Positions 14,383 to 14,841 of a stretch of 14,841 bases of DNA are shown piece after piece. The notes beneath the pieces were generated by a model, which worked only from the letters and a program-made list of their open reading frames with translations, searched no databases and was not told the origin of the DNA. The stretch lies in NCBI GenBank assembly GCA_019307665.1, contig JAFDJC010000048.1, forward strand, positions 1 to 14,841. The letters are read 5' to 3'. The translations under genes and the position numbers were made by a program. Source of the DNA: Deltaproteobacteria bacterium. Lineage in GTDB: Bacteria; Desulfobacterota; Desulfobacteria; Desulfobacterales; SURF-7. How positions within the stretch are numbered: the stretch's first letter is position 1; each line of letters starts with the position of its first letter.

Positions 14383-14841
14383 ATGAAGCTTAAAATCAGA
14401 ATGATCATATTGCTTTGCATCTTTGGTTTCGTGCCGGTATCTTCAGCAGAATATTACAAATATACGGATGAAAATGGAAATATTCATTACACTGATGATT
14501 TTTCAAAAGTGCCCAAAAGTCAGAGGAAGGATGTTGAGGGATATGCGGAAGTAAGGCGATCCGAAACCTTGCTTGTCGATACCCAAAAAGACAAGAAAGA
14601 AAAATCAGGGCTTGAATCCGAAGAAAAGGCCAAAGAAGGCGACTCGAAAGCAGATAAAACCGCATCAGAAGATAAATATTTGCGTTTTCAAGAAAAAAGA
14701 AACAGCCTTATGGAAGAACAGCAGAGTATCGAGGCTGAGTACAAAGCATTGATGGAAGAAAAGAGTGCTCTTGCAAAAGAAAGAAAACCGAGGATGCTGC
14801 GCCCGCAGGTTACTGCATTGAATGAAAAGACCGATGCCTTG
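14383..14841 (+). CDS. DUF4124-domain exported protein, 3' end outside window
   Basis: An open frame of 153 codons from ATG 14383 to the window edge with no stop. GGAG at 14371-14374 lies 8 bases before the start. The first 22 residues form a signal peptide (MKLKIRMIILLCIFGFVPVSSA). The mature protein begins with EYYKYTDENGNIHYTDDFSKVP, the characteristic DUF4124 motif (Y/W-K-x-x-D-x-x-G-x-x-x-Y/F-T/S-D). A charged Lys/Glu-rich region from about residue 75 on is probably coiled coil (EDKYLRFQEKRNSLMEEQQ and onward). DUF4124 proteins are periplasmic or envelope-associated and of unknown function. Upstream is the MITE-containing spacer, so it is probably transcribed alone or as a first gene. 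Confidence 0.85.
   Translation, partial: MKLKIRMIILLCIFGFVPVSSAEYYKYTDENGNIHYTDDFSKVPKSQRKDVEGYAEVRRSETLLVDTQKDKKEKSGLESEEKAKEGDSKADKTASEDKYLRFQEKRNSLMEEQQSIEAEYKALMEEKSALAKERKPRMLRPQVTALNEKTDAL

Overview
The window looks like a chromosomal piece from an anaerobic bacterium, most likely a sulfate-reducing Desulfobacterota (Desulfobacterales-like). This is an inference from gene content: a tungsten/molybdenum aldehyde:ferredoxin oxidoreductase, an LL-diaminopimelate aminotransferase (DapL), a LarA-type racemase, a rubrerythrin fragment and a DUF4124 envelope protein, all in moderate-GC DNA with AT-rich spacers. No rRNA, tRNA, CRISPR array or transposase is visible.

Layout. (1) Positions 1-2330, plus strand: the 3' part of an alkylmercury-lyase (MerB)-family gene, a LysE/RhtB-family exporter and a PrmA-like methyltransferase. 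(2) Positions 2360-7530, minus strand: a compact four-gene operon. In transcription order it holds a glutamine-synthetase-like gamma-glutamyl ligase, an iron-type alcohol dehydrogenase, a class I glutamine amidotransferase and an aldehyde:ferredoxin oxidoreductase. (3) Positions 7531-8078: a control region with a doubtful small exported ORF and a hairpin before dapL. (4) Positions 8079-11650, plus strand: dapL, a 555-residue protein with GalT/HIT-like signatures, and a YhhN-family membrane protein, in a tight operon. (5) Positions 11630-13508: larA on the minus strand, overlapping the yhhN-type gene tail-to-tail, and a divergent PaaI-type thioesterase with its own recognisable promoter. (6) Positions 13509-14841: a rubrerythrin fragment, a small DUF2007-like gene, a 442-base non-coding stretch carrying a MITE-like palindromic repeat, and the 5' part of a DUF4124 protein.

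The most interesting unit is the four-gene minus-strand operon. Its enzyme classes line up as a complete gamma-glutamylation route for an amino alcohol. The amine is capped with glutamate, the alcohol is oxidised to an aldehyde, the aldehyde is oxidised to an acid with ferredoxin as acceptor, and the gamma-glutamyl cap is removed by the amidotransferase. It would be an anaerobic counterpart of the Puu and ethanolamine gamma-glutamyl pathways, with the NAD-dependent aldehyde dehydrogenase replaced by a tungstoenzyme. This is inference from family membership and operon structure; the substrate cannot be read from the sequence.

A second candidate is the GalT/HIT-like protein locked between dapL and the yhhN-type gene, which I cannot assign to a named family.
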